A stretch of DNA of 64,000 bases from the NCBI GenBank assembly GCA_035235625.1, contig CP141145.1, positions 42,884,668 through 42,948,667 on the forward strand, written 5' to 3'. A program made the translations under genes and the position numbers. Each line of letters starts with the position of its first letter. Position 1 is the first letter of the stretch. Below are positions 14,113 through 27,017 of this stretch, piece by piece. A model generated the notes under the pieces. The model searched no databases. It saw only the letters and a program-made list of their open reading frames with translations, and was not told the DNA's origin. Source of the stretch: Saururus chinensis. Its lineage: Eukaryota > Streptophyta > Magnoliopsida > Piperales > Saururaceae.

Positions 14113-14308
14113 CTCCCTCCGTCCTATATGAATAGTTTTATTTAGTAAAAAAATTTCTTCTATATTAATGGCTTCATTTTATTGAATTTAAATGGTTGGG
14201 TACTTAAAAATTTTATAAGTTTATTTTTGATTTTCTCACATATAGGTATTACCATTTAATAAAAATATTATTTTTTTAAATATGATTATTAATATAAACA
14301 AAGAGAGT
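14113..14308. mobile_element. Stowaway-type MITE
   Basis: The left end is CTCCCTCCGTCC and the right end AAAGAGAG, bounded on both sides by TA (14111-14112 and 14309-14310), the target preference of Tc1/mariner Stowaway elements. The interior shares AATAGTTTTATTTAG, TATTAATGGCTTCATTTTAT and the AATAAAAATATTATTTTT stretch with the other copies in the window. Confidence 0.75.
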
Positions 14309-15420
14309 ATAAGCAAACGGCCATACCTCCCCACTAATTTATACTCTAGGTCAGGAGCTCGACCTTTTTATGATCAAGCCAAATGCTATGGGTATTGAGA
14401 GGTAGTAATGCATATCAATGTTTTCATATTAGCAATATTTAACTTTGTGTTTCTTGCTGATAATTTAGTATCTGAAATACCAAGATAATGTGGTTAGTCA
14501 AGCATTAGATATATTATGACAAGGAGATAAGAGTCAGAGTCTTATTAGATTCTCCTGGGATGAGTTCAGGTGTTCCGACTCTTTACGGTTTTGATTAGAC
14601 AATATAAACGAATTCTTTTTCTTCTGACTTAGAGTCTAAACCCTGTTATGTTTCCATGTTTGGTGCGGACAAGGTGACTGCTCACTGGTGTGCTTACAAT
14701 AATTAAAGCGAGAAAGAGAACAACACCGCAGTTAAATGATAAAGATGAGCTACATCTCTGATCGACACTGAGAACGACCGACTCCTATTATATACTGATG
14801 ATTATTTGGCATTAACTTTGTTAGTTTATAAAAAGCACCATTAAACTAATGAATTCGTCTTGTTTTTGGATTTGTTTTATTGAATTGACCAACCCGAGGC
14901 TTTCAGTGGGCTTTGTTTTGGTGTCAGATTCATCAATCCTGACCGTCCATGTGATGAGATAAGTAGGATTTTAATTCTTAATCATGGTTTTTGGAGAATG
15001 GGGACCATGCTAATTCCTAGCTTAGCGTCTTAGCATAATATAGTTTGGGCCCCCCCTGCAATTCTACTCTCCCACCGTCCGGTTTCTGAGCTGGACAGCT
15101 GTACTGTATTATACTATTATTGATATACTGTTTTTTAAGCACTTAGTATTTTCTTTTATTTTGGGTCAAGCTCTGCGTGCATTAGGTTACATGGTTCCAC
15201 AAGAGACGGCCCCACACAATTTTGTTATGTTTTGCTATAAATGGACCACATTAAAAACGTACATTGAGCGACATCTACCTGTAAGCCGGCGAAAGGGTGA
15301 AAAATAAAATATGGAATTAAGAGTGCATTCAGCATTACATTATTTAATTGAATTCAGAGAAGAGACTTCGTGATAGATGGTTGATAAGCCTATATACTCT
15401 TTTTCAAGTACTAAGTCATT

Positions 15421-15499
15421 TATATTGAACAAAATGAGGCTATTAATATATAACACATTTTTTTATTAAATAGAGCTATTAATTTAAGACGGATGGAGT
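15421..15499. mobile_element. Half of a Stowaway-type MITE
   Basis: Only one terminal half is recognisable: AGGCTATTAATATATAACAC, a TTAAATAGAGCTATTAATTT segment, then GACGGATGGAGTA at the end. The opposite half is missing or too diverged to see. Confidence 0.6.
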
Positions 15500-15954
15500 A
15501 TTTTATAACCCGTTTTTTAATAGTTTATCTATCAAAAAATAATTATTATTTAATTTGCTATTTGAGCCAAACTTTCGAGTTTAAGTTATCAAATATATAT
15601 ATATAGTTAATTAAGAAGGCGTGAATGGGACGGATTTTTGGGCATAGAATTCTTAAATTACTCTTAATATGCTTAAAATATTATTTATAAATCGGGTAAA
15701 TTTGCTAAACTTAAAGTTCACTAAGTAATAAGACTCTAAATATCTTAAAACAGCACATGCACTTCTACTAGTTTAACAAAAATAAGATGCACTACAAAGA
15801 AAACTAAACTCTTCATGAGATAAAAGCACAATTAATGAAACCAACAAACAAAAAAGTAGGAAGCCAATTCACCTATGGCATGCGAAGGAGGTAAGAGTTT
15901 TTCATATTGCTTACCCACGATGAGCCTAGCATAAAGAACGCATGGAATATTTTT

Positions 15955-16895
15955 AAGATCAATAGCACACATATTAGCACACGTTAGCATCATTATTGAC
16001 TTTAACATGCACTAACATGTGCATTATCAATCTCATGAACAGATGACCTTTATGTGTTTCTTACGCTGGGCTTATGATGAGTGAGGAGCATTAAAAATTC
16101 TTATGCAAAGGAGAAATTTCAAGAGATTAGCCAAACACCTTTGGAGGAAGGGGCAATGGAGTTGTAGATGTGTACGAAAAAAAAAACATTGACAAAGATT
16201 TGAACAAAGTAAGAAGAACCGGGTTATAGCCAACAGACAGTAAATACCTCTCATCATTGAAAATATGGGCCCTGCTAATCAACGGTTGTGCAAAACCCAT
16301 GGAGGTAGGTCAGGGGACGCCACTCACGTGTTCAAATACTATTGGGTTAGGGGATTGATGGGACCCACTCATCAATTAAGTCCAATCTTGTTTAGTGTTG
16401 TATCATCTCCCATAACCAAGATACTTAATAGCAATTACCCTACCTTAATAACTTTTTATTTGAACTACCATCTTAACAAATGTTTATCTACATAGAATGA
16501 CAAAAAAGGTAATTCTTGATCCTTGGGTACTTAAGCCGGTCTAAACTATGTCTAGTACAAAGTCCTAAGCCACTTCAAAAGTTGAAAAAAAATTAGGTGA
16601 GTTGCTTGTTAGTGGTGTACATCACCACTCAATAAACGACGTATCAGATAGTATAGTATCTTTGGTAGTGTAGTATCTTTAGTATTTTATACACGATAAA
16701 TATTTTTAATGTTCCACTCTAATAATAAACCCATAATAAAAAATATATAAAAATTATTTATATATATGAGATTGATGGCACATATGTTAACATATATTAG
16801 TACTAATAATATTGGCACTAATATATACTGATGTGTACATTATCAATTTTAAATATTAAGGACTTTATATAATCTTTATATCAGGCTCGTATGCA
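15955..16895. repeat. Two further copies of the dispersed palindromic repeat
   Basis: 15955-16085 and 16765-16895 contain the same ordered words as the copies at 3704-4045: GATCAATAGCACACAT or GATTGATGGCACATAT, a TAGCA..ATTA..ACATG palindromic centre, CATTATCAAT, then a tail like GACCTTTATGTGTTTCTTA with a GGGCT or AGGCTC. They are too short and non-coding to be genes. Confidence 0.5.
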
Positions 16896-17039
16896 TGAAA
16901 ATTTTTCCCCTTATATATTATACTAATATGTAACATTTTAAGTAAATAAATATAAGAGTTTAATATCCGGCAACGCCGTATACTGTGCACACCTATTTTT
17001 TTTTTTCTTTTGAGTTAAAACTTCGCTACATTTTGTTTG

Positions 17040-18100
17040 TTATAAAAGCCTTTCGCCCCCCTCTAATGGATTCCATTAAGCCATAGACGCGTGTAGTTAC
17101 TTCAATAATCTCTAATTGGCTGTTAGCGTGGGTTAATCAGTGGCAGCCCGGCCTCCGAGGAATGCGGATCACCAATCCGAATGACTCGTGGGGGTGCTGC
17201 CACGGCTGAGCCGCATTGGAGACTAGATTTTTTTTTTTTCTCTCTGGGGGAGATTTTTACTTGAGACCACAGGAGCAGGCATTTTTAAAAGTGGGAGAAA
17301 AGGGAAACTTTTTCGCAGCCTCTGCTCCTAGTGACCACAAAAGCTTCTCCATCCCCCAATCACGACCCACCACCTTTTAACGCCTCTCTCTCTCTCTCTT
17401 GCTCTCTTAGATCCCCAGAGCAAAGCCGGAGTGGAGAAGTGTTCGTGTAAATTTAGATTCATTGCTTCTTCACCCCTTCCTTGAGACCCTCTCCAACTTC
17501 TTCTGCTTCTTCTTCTGCAACAGCTTCACTAGGCCTTGTTCGCGCCTTTTTTTTCTGCATTTACTTGAAGATTTCTCTTCGATTCTTCATCTGGGTGTTG
17601 TCGTTTTTTGGCTGCCGAGCTTTGCTTTGGTGTCCTGTTTCAGTTGGTGACCATTTTACTGGGTACAGTCTTGCAGAGTGAGGTTCTGTACACTTCTGGA
17701 AGGTTTGATTTTTCTCTAAAATTCTCCATCTTTCTGTCGTTTATTGCTTACAATTGGTTTTGCCCACGCTCTAATCAAACCTTCTTCTAAAGGTTTGTAT
17801 TGTTAGATCTGGTCTCTTGTCACTGGGTTCATCTTTGAAATCTCATATTTCCCTCCCCTTCTCTAGTTTTTCCCCCCCTTATTCTCTGCAGTTTCTCTAG
17901 TAGTGGGGAGTTTTATATTCTGTTTGGTTGTTTAATTTGTACCTGATTTTTAAAAAAAATTCCCCATCATCCTGATATTTTTAGTCCATATATACCGGCT
18001 TCTCCACTTCGTCGAAATTCTCAAGTCCATTTTTCAGGCTGATTCTGAGGACAAATCAGTCTCCATGGTGTCAGTTATCTTCTTCTACGGTTTCTGATAG
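17040..18100 (+). promoter_or_regulatory. Promoter and 5' leader of the MYB gene
   Basis: The stretch immediately upstream of the MYB gene becomes C/T-rich (a CT run near 17383-17402), as in many plant leaders. A possible leader intron ends at TTTTTCAG, close to 18038. A short upstream reading frame of 10 codons starts at 18065 and stops at 18095-18097, three bases before the ATG at 18101, so it could reduce translation of the main frame. The transcription start and the leader intron are inferred. Short open frames at 17462-17790 have no protein-like character. Confidence 0.45.
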
Positions 18101-19336
18101 ATGAAGTGGGGGATGGAAATAATATCGCCTATGGCTTATCTATCAAACTCGAATTGGTTCCTTGAAGGCCAGAAAGACGTGAACTGGACCCGCGAAGAGA
18201 ACAAGCGGTTTGAGGATGCTCTTGCGCTCTACGATAAGGATACCTTCGATAGGTGGCACCGGGTGGCGGCTTTGATTCCCGGCAAAACGGTGCCAGATGT
18301 GATTAAACATTACGAGGATTTGGTGTATGATCTGAGCCATATTGAAGCCGGATCGATCCCCATACCTAGATACAGGACTTCTTTCACATTGGAATGGGTC
18401 AACAATCGCAGTGGGATTGATTGTTTGAAATCGTCATGTGGACCTGGACCTGGACCTGGTGGGAAGAGGTCGGCAGCTAGGCCCGAGCAGGAGAGGAAGA
18501 AAGGGGTTCCCTGGACCGAAGAGGAGCACAGGTGAATGTTTTTCTTTTCTCTTTTTTTTTTTGCATGTTATATCTTATTCACAGAGCTCGGACACAACTG
18601 TTTATCACCCTCAAGGTGCCACTTTGTTGAGATAAAAGCTAATTTTTTCTCAAATTTGACCTGTACTTTATATTTTGGTTATCGTTGTATCTGAAACTTC
18701 TTGTTATCTTTAATTAATAGTTTAACTCGTTATGAATTCTGTTTTTGGGCCCTGAGGAGAGGGACATCTGGGTTTTACTTAAATGTTGTTTAAGTTTTCA
18801 TGATTTGATGGTTATCTGCACTCTGCAGGCTATTTTTGATGGGTCTCAAAAAGTACGGCAAAGGAGACTGGAGGAACATTTCCCGCAATTTTGTTGTCAC
18901 GAGGACTCCGACTCAAGTAGCCAGCCATGCACAAAAATATTTCATCAGGCAAGGTTCAGGAGGCAAAGACAAGAGAAGATCCAGCATACACGATATTACT
19001 ACCATCAATCTAACAGACAATGGAGACCCCCCTTCCCCTACCAACTCTCCTGCTCTCTCACTTCAGCCGGGTCTAGCCCCTGCACCCAAAACGCAAGACC
19101 AGTTCTCCCTGCTATTTCAACCGGATCGACCCCCTGAACGGGCCGCTCTTTTCGGCCAGTCATTGCCTCAGACGCGTGGGAACTTGTTCATGCCGCCTCA
19201 TTATGGGATCAATTCCGATGGTTTGAAATCTCAACCGCAAAATCTCCAGAGAGGAAACCTTAATGGATCGCAATTCGGACCCTACAATGCTGTATTTCAG
19301 ATGCACTCAGCACAACACCACCACTCCCATGGATGA
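18101..19336 (+). CDS. DIVARICATA-type MYB (SHAQKYF) transcription factor
   Basis: There are two exons: 18101-18531 and 18829-19336 (intron GTGAAT...CTGCAG, 297 bases). The joined frame gives 312 residues. An N-terminal MYB/SANT repeat occupies about residues 26-78 ([18 protein letters not shown]...). A basic linker follows, then a second MYB repeat at about 132-182 ([24 protein letters not shown]) ending in the diagnostic SHAQKYF at 176-182, followed by [14 protein letters not shown]. This order, the length and the C-terminal tail match the DIVARICATA subfamily, nuclear DNA-binding regulators first known from snapdragon flower asymmetry. Homologues begin MEI, so the start at 18113 (308 residues) may be the real one; an in-frame ATG lies 12 bases before it at 18101. 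The role in this plant is not shown by the sequence. Confidence 0.93.
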
Positions 19337-22300
19337 GGATGAGGATGAGGCTTTAAGAATCCTCGTATCAGTGCAGTGCCCAATATTTGTTCACGTTTTT
19401 CGGTTCTTGCTTTTGGTGCTGGTTTTGATATGAATATATGTTGATTTGGAAAGGGGAGGCAGATTGTGTTCTTTGGAACTTTCAGTGGTATGCTCCAAAC
19501 TGCACTTCCAAATCCAAAGTAGGAAAAGACATATGTTAAGACCAAAATTTGCCGGTGAGCTTGATGTCCAATTTTATGGAATGAATGTCATTGGGTATGG
19601 TGGATCATTCTGAACTGCATTGTTCTATATACGAGGGATTTTTAAATGGAACCGCTGCATTATGTTCTCACCAATTTCTCTGCCAAAAATTGAGTTTTGT
19701 GGTTGAGACGTAAAATTTTGATATCCATGCCCAGCCATCATCCGAATTAAAAAAAAAGAAGATATATGTGCATTATACTCTCGTTCATGTCCGGAACTGT
19801 TGTCAATAATATTTTAGGTTTTGATGTGACTTCTGAACTTGACACTTTTTGTCCGAGTCCTCTCTATTTCATCGTGATCTACCAACTAGGGTAGTGTCAA
19901 AGAACAATCTAAACTACTAGGGTAGTGGAAAGTGTAAAAATGAAACAATAATTAAAAAGTCCTAGGTTGGCAATTGCATGTTGTTTAGGCCACTAAAACT
20001 AAGCTCAAATCAAAGCGATCTTTATTGCTGTCTTTGTTGAAATTTCAGCCTACAGTACGTTTGCACCGGATGTCACACAGCACAGACAATAGCGCGAGTA
20101 ATGATTTACTAATCAGTTTACGCTGATCAGTACTGCTGTCCACGAATCAGGCAAGTGTTAGGTCCAGTCACAGAGTCAGCTCTGCACTTCTCCCAGGGAC
20201 CAAAATGTATCCACAAGCAGGACGAGATGGATTAGAGGAAGATGTTATATATTAACGCCCAAATTGGCTGACTCACATTGCATTCTTAACTTGACTGCAG
20301 CTCTGGCTTTCTGATGTCGATCTTTTCCCATCAGCACTTTCCTGTGTTTCTTGGCTAACACCTCGAACATCGCATAGTTGACTGAGATAGGCCACCAAAC
20401 TTATTCGTGGCTGAGTCTGCTTTCCACTTTCCTTCCATTTCATGGTCGAACCTTCCTCTTTTTCACTGCAACTTTCTCCTTACTGGGCGTGCTTAGAGCA
20501 GGCTATATTTTGCTGATGAGGGTATAACTGACAAGACAAGTAACAACAGACCAAGGTTTCAGCTGATGAATAAGAAAGGTAAACAAAACAATGCAAACAA
20601 GAAGGAAATGGACTTTACTTAAACTGCCTAATAGTAATTCACGTTTCTTGGCTTCCTCTCTTTGTCAATTTAGCTAAACTTAAAACTCTTGTGTTTTATT
20701 CCCCTAAAGTTTGCACGCTGATCATGATCAACTAGGAGTCCTTTAGTCTCCAAGAATCAGACCATAGGCATCATCATCCTGCTGATTCTGGTATACCCAT
20801 TACCAAGCATCTTGAGCCTCATTATTTCAGATTCGCATTTTCAATCTTTTTGGGATGGCAATTGGGAAGGGATCTTAGCTTTTCATAGAAGTGACCCTGG
20901 CCTTGACCACTTTCTTATACCGCATTAATTTCTTAAAGAATCTAGTAACGGTTAGTAGTAAGCATAAAAACAACCCTAATTTCAACCCTTATCTCAAGAG
21001 GAATTTGAAAAATTCTTAGTACGGAACTTTGCTAAATTCAACGGGCTGAACTTCTATTGTTCAAGTTTTCACTTCGAGCAGTAAGCAGCCTGATAAACTG
21101 AATCCACTAACAAACCGCTTTATTCCGGCTTCTACAACTTGAAGTTACCAGAATTCCAAAAGCATTGAATGCTATATTGCTGTGTACCTCGACAATCATC
21201 TCCTCAAAAGGTTTCTCGATTCTGTTCAGAAAAAGAATTGACCTTTTCCTATTGCTTTGTCTGGCTTTGCTCAACTATCACTAATGTCACTACCAAAAAG
21301 AGAAGTTTTTTTATTTAAAAAAAAATGTCTTCCTTGCTGTCTCACCTTTCTCTCCCAACATCTCCATTAATTGATTCGCGTGTGGTCCTGGAATGGTGGT
21401 GGATGGGAGACATGAACTTGGGTATACAAACTTGTAACCTAATCCTTCACTACTTCTGCTAGAATTAATCCAGAAATGACAAACAAAGAAAAAACCAAAA
21501 CTATATAACATAGTGAATTTTTATAATTGTGGTTAGCACTTCAATTTGTTTTTTAAAGAAAAAAAAAGAAAAAGAAATAAAAAAAGAATGCATAGTTGTT
21601 TCGGTGGGAAGCATTTTTAATGCTTTCACTGGTAGAGAATGTATAGGATGTCGAGATTGACAGCGTACACTAACGTAGCGTTTGAGTTTCACTGTAGTCG
21701 AAAGTTTGTCCATGAAACTGATAGCTGAAGTTTTTTGCCGACTCCACCATGTTTATATTTGGACACTACAAAGTAAAAGAATCTTCAGGCAACGTGAGCA
21801 AATTGATCCTTCTTCCTAACTTATCCAAGGTGAATGACAAAACTAACCAACTTTATTTCGTTAAAGAAGGTGCCTTTTCTGACAAGTTGCACCGCCAAAG
21901 CACTTTGCCCACTTTATTCTTAATTTGATCTACCCTTTTCAAGTAGATTAAGGCCACATACACGGTTCCAAGCCCTTTTTTAATCCTCCCTCCCCTTTTC
22001 GAATTTCGTTTTGGTTTACTTCATTTTTTAAACATATTCTGATTCCTTCTCCTCCTTCCCATTTCTTTCAGTGACCCCACGCATGAGGCATTTGTATAGC
22101 AAAATCCATAGTGGGTCTGGATTCTATGATTCGAAGGGCCTCTTGATTGGGGAATGGCTCTATGAACAAATTCCCTTTTCGGGGCTCTCTTCCTCATCTA
22201 GCTTAATGGAACAAATTAAGTCATTTGCCCAATCTTTCTGCTACATCATTTATCATTAATCAGGATATATTCCTTCAGATTAGTACTTCATATAGCAACT

Positions 22301-24460
22301 ACTACACTAATTACCTGAATTTCTCATACCAAACAATAGGCCATAACACCATTCTTCAAATTTTCTCACCGACAGGAGTTAACACAGGAACAGAAGCCTA
22401 GAGATATGCCCCTTCCAGACAGTATTTTGGTCGACAATATTTGTTCATTTTGCCGGTATGGAGCTTAAAAAATACAAAAATATTTTTTCGATAATAGTTA
22501 TGTTTAAAAAAATAGTAATTTTTATTAAATAGTGTAACCCACATTTTAGAGAAAAAAAAATAAGTTTACGATACTCTTTTTTAAGTATCAACCACTTAAA
22601 TTTAATAAAATTAAGTTATTAATATAGACTAAACTTTTTTATCAAATGAAACTATTAATTTAGGATAAATAGAGTATATACAAAAGAGAAAGAAGCGAAG
22701 AAATTGTGAGTAGAGCTACCAACGATACTCGTTCTACTGTTCTATTATTTGTATTGTACTACTAAAAAGTTAAATTTATTTGACAAGTAAATAAGAGGAT
22801 AATTTCATCAAACTATTATCTAAATGAAAGGTAATAGACAAAGTTCTTTCATACCCATATATTAGTTACCCATTCGTCAAATTTAAAAATTATAAATATA
22901 TTATACCCATTAGTCTTAAGCTGAATAATTTCAAACAGATTGACATATAGTCTTTTACAATAATTTTCATGTCATAATTCACTAGTGTGATATACTCTAA
23001 TGGAAGATGTCATTCAAATTTCAAATATTTATTTAATTAATTGAACTACTTATAACCGTTTATTATAGTTATTACAAACTGTTACTTGAAAAATGATTAA
23101 TCTTTCTAGCATTTCATATCTATATGTAATTTTTTGATAAAAAAATATCTATTTACAATTTATAATGTATATTATCTTGAACTTACTTTACTTCGATGTT
23201 TCACATTTTGTTAGTTTGTTTAATTTTTATGATTTCATTAAGTCACGGTTAATCTTTAATCATATGTATTAGAATCTTAACTAACTACATAGACACTTTG
23301 TGTAAACTATTTCTGTAACTCTTAGGTTAGTTTATATTTTATTCTAATATCTCAAACCCATGAGTTTTTTTTTGTAATAATTAAACTCATGTAATGTTTG
23401 TTTATGCAAGGAAATCAGTAGTGGGTTTGGAGTAGGATTGTTGAGTTCGCTATGTTTTCTACTCAAGGCTAAACTCAAGTTAACTTAAATCAAATTTAGA
23501 ACTTTGGCTAATAAATTTGAACTCTTATTTGGCTCATCTCAAATTGGCTTAATTTGAGTATTAGTTGACTTTACTTTAAATGAGTAGTATAAATGGTTTA
23601 TTTTGATATTTGATACATGTTGATTGAAATCATGATTATATTACGAATCATGTTTATATACATTTGATTGCAAAATTTAGAATAATGATTTACTTATTGA
23701 AATAAGTTGGATTGAACAAGTTTTAAATAGTCAAACAGGTTTAAGTGAAATTTTGAACATGTTTGTATTGGTTTAAGTGAACTTTTTTCTTAAATGTGAG
23801 AGATATTTTTTTTAGTTGATGATATCATCATCCGAGTTAACCCAACCTAGCCATTAATTCGGGTCAAGTTTTAAAAATATTGCTTCAAATAGACACTAAT
23901 GAGTAATGTGCATTAGTACACATCGTCTCATTGTTGCCTCTAAAATGCATACGAAGACAACTAGCTGTGAGAAGAAAATTATCATTTTTATTACAATTGT
24001 GATTTTTATGAGATAGGTAGTGAACGGATATTTTGGAGTTAGACTTATATATGAAAAAAAAAATATTAGAAAATAAAGAGTTTAATTATGTATATATATA
24101 TATTTCATAATTGATCCTTATAATTTATTTACAACAATTATGAATACTAAGTACTAATGATGTATTTTTTAGCTCAATAATATTTGATTTAATAAAAAAT
24201 AAATATTTATTTGAACTTTTTTTAATATATTTAAAAAATATAATAGATACTAATTATATGATTAATTGGTTGATTATTAGTGGATGAAGTAGTTATAAAA
24301 ATACTTACACCATTTACTTAATAAAATGGTTATAAATAAATATTTAAGAAATACTTATAATAATAAAATAAATGATATCATAACCGTATATAGCCCTAAT
24401 TGTAAGCCTATAGTCCCCAAACAATGCCAATCACGCTCGTAAGTCACAACCCCACCAAAA
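19337..24460. other. Intergenic region downstream of the MYB gene
   Basis: The first few hundred bases are probably MYB 3' UTR. The rest shows no supported gene. Parts of 20030-22260 are less AT-rich and have a few short frames, but no recognisable motif or consistent splicing. From about 22450 the sequence is AT-rich, with a degenerate MITE at 22500-22677. Confidence 0.45.
22500..22677. mobile_element. Degenerate Stowaway-type MITE
   Basis: The segment shares the family interior: AATAGTAATTTTTATTAAAT, ACCCACATTTTAGAGAA, ATACTCTTTTTTAAGTA, then CCACTTAAATTTAATAAA. It ends in TAGGATAAATAGAGTA, a weakened form of the GGACGGAGGGAGTA terminus. The left terminus is lost. Confidence 0.6.
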
Positions 24461-24469
24461 TCAGTCAAT

Positions 24470-24840
24470 TGAGATGGGCCTACTGTCAGGAGTGAAAACA
24501 GGTCGTCTAGCACAGCCCAATGCGCTCCTCCTTACCCCCAATAGGTAGTGGAGACTTTAGAATAAGTGGCCCATGACTGAGACAAGTGGGCTTCATTATT
24601 TGATATGGGCCGGCCAGGGGTACTTTCGGACATGGAAATCATGATTAATTGATTGCCACGAAAACCCTAAAAAATTCGCGCTTATATAATACCTAAGCGC
24701 CTTTGCACCTCTCTCGGAGCAGTGGAGATTTGGAACCCTAAATGCTAGCTATCTTAGAAACGGCCGGCTTCCTCTCTCACATCGCCTCTTTGAAAGGGCT
24801 ATCTGAGCAGTTATTGGTTTGATTTTTTTTTTCTATAATG
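24470..24840 (+). promoter_or_regulatory. Orphan promoter-like block: site II motifs, telo-box, TATA
   Basis: Several TGGGCC/GGCCCA or TGGGCT words lie close together (about 24474, 24571, 24586 and 24606). They are followed by a telo-box AAACCCTAA at about 24662-24670 and a TATATAATA at about 24683. A second ACCCTAAA lies near 24735. In plants this combination is typical of promoters of ribosomal-protein, snoRNA and other growth-related genes. No convincing gene body follows, so it may drive a non-coding RNA or be the remains of a lost or displaced gene. The direction is inferred from the TATA order. Confidence 0.4.
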
Positions 24841-27000
24841 CTTTTGCGTTCTATTCGTTTAGCATTTTCAGGCCATTAAGATACCTGCTACTTTAAATCA
24901 GTCAATGGCAAATTGGTTATCATTTCTAGTATATTTTCAACTCTAGTTTGAAAGTCTTACTTTACCTGATAAACGTAGCAAGGTCATTTGCAATGAGTTT
25001 CTACTTCATACGATTTGAAGTTAGGACGATTTGTACAGCAAAAAGACCAATGCTTTCAAGTTCATGGCTCTATATTGAATCCTTTCGATCAGATAACCTT
25101 GCAAATGGTGAACACTAGCGTGTGTTTTTCGAGTCGTGTCTGTTCCTTTTGTTGATTTCTCTTTTGAGCATATATTATTACAGTTATATATATTTTTGGA
25201 TTAGTCTTGTATCCGCTACTGTAAAGATGGGGGTTTAAATTCATCAACATGAAAGATGGGGATTGAATGAGAAAGGTAAAACAGAGAAAAAAAGCAGGGA
25301 TTGTGTGTATCGGTGTTGTGCAGCTTTTGCAATGCACAGCTTGCCGAAAGAGTTCCCTGCGAAATCAATTGGTTTATTGGAGAAGGTGGGCAGTTGAGTT
25401 TCATTTCTCGTTGAAATATCAACAATCATCTTCCCTACAATTTGTGTAAACTGTGAACCCATGTGTGCTGGTTTTTCTCTTTCTGTTTCATTAATGTTAA
25501 TTGGTAAAAACCACCCCGAGCAATTTCTTGTCAAAAAAATTAGGAAGCTCTTTTTAGTCAGCTCTCTGGCTCAATTAATTGATAGTAAAAAACAAAAAAT
25601 AATAGTTGTATGATGAGGCGGCTTCTAGCGGCGTAGACTGTGCCTGGTTGGTAGTCATGGATCGCATGGAACATACTGCGCCTTGGTGACAACCTCAAAC
25701 CATAATTCATATTCTCGAACGATTAATCATAGGATACTAGTTCAACAAATGCGTTGTGCTTTTGATGTATTTAAACTTCTTGTGAGGAATTATGTGTGTG
25801 TGACAGTAAATCTATTTTTAGAAGCTTTTGGTGCTGAATACAATAAAAACTTGTAGATTTAATGGTAAGATATTTAACTTATTGCATGTAAGATGTAACT
25901 GAAAATAGTTCAGACGAAATTTGATTTTAAAACATGTATGATTAGTGTATACGCTTCTGATTGGGAGTACCTTCTTGTCATTTTGCACCCAAAATATACT
26001 CCCACTTTATGGTTGAAGATCGATGACTCCTGGGATTAAATCTCATGTGGTACTCCTAGTATACCTAATAACTTCGCATTTGGACCATGTCACTATTGAA
26101 TGTTTTAGATAGAGGTTCGGAAACCAAATTCATCATGTTCTATTCGGGGAGTAATTTAATTGTTTGTTAAACTGTGTTACGCAGTGAGTCAGTTCTACTT
26201 AAGATATTTTTCCTCAAATTAACCCCTATGGTCCACTTGGCTTCAATCTTAAGATTCCATACGACTCTCTCATCTCGACTATAACCCAAGGAGTCCGTCA
26301 TGACTCAAATGCATGGATTTGTATCTCCAGTAAAAACAAATGAGGTCCAATCGATTCTATACTAAAATATGCTGTTAAATCGTTGGAGGCTTCTGGAACA
26401 GAAGAAATTGACGATAAAAAGGAAAGGCGCATGCATGAAGTACAAGTTGATTCATCCTTGCCAAAAAAACAGGTGGATTCATTGTTTAAATTCAATGGCC
26501 CCCATCATAAACAAGTTTAAAGCACTGTTTTTTACACAAGTTTTAGTGTACAGCAATAGTATACGTTGTTATTTTTCTTGTGAAAAAGATAAAAAGCTCA
26601 TTGTACAGAAAATTGCAAACTAGTAAAAATAGAAAAAAAAATGTGTTAGCGACTAGATGGGCTCATCCTTAACAAGTTTTTTCATTAAAAGGTCCATCAA
26701 AGTTGAAAAAAATGTTACTTGCGATTTGTCGAGCAAAGTTGTCCCAAACGTAATAATTTTTAACTTTATTCTAGATGTTGAGTTGTTATTTCACTTAAAT
26801 ATAATAAGGAAATATATGTAAAAATCATTATTATTTTTATCGTAACTACAATTAAATATTAATTTAGAGTAACAATACAATGACATAAATATATACCTCA
26901 AATTAAAGAAAAATTATTAATTAAAAATAAAATATTATCAATTAATATGAAATTGTAAAATGTCTCTTTATTTATTTTTTTATTAATTATTCTTTAGTAA
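24841..27000. other. Stretch without a recognisable gene
   Basis: Several short overlapping frames on both strands near 25089-25534 and 26298-26623 do not resemble known proteins. I saw no chain of exons. From about 26700 the sequence becomes very AT-rich. Confidence 0.4.
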
Positions 27001-27017
27001 ATTATAGCTTTTTAATT

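Larger units (their letters stand above)
12070..17000. other. AT-rich intergenic region
   Basis: Apart from the MITEs and palindromic repeat copies listed here (15955-16085 and 16765-16895), I see no gene. All frames are frequently closed and no family motifs are visible. Confidence 0.5.

Noticed and set aside
17462..17790. Three overlapping plus-strand frames upstream of the MYB gene
   Set aside because: They are in C/T-rich leader sequence, show Phe/Ser/Leu bias from that composition and match nothing.
24774..24790. CTCTCACATCG resembling the USE element of plant snRNA and telomerase RNA genes
   Set aside because: It lies downstream, not upstream, of the TATA word and no TATA follows at the required spacing, so an snRNA-type or telomerase RNA gene is not supported, even though ACCCTAAA is nearby.
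25089..25534. Overlapping frames on both strands
   Set aside because: No family motif, splice chain or codon bias was visible, and the frames compete with each other.
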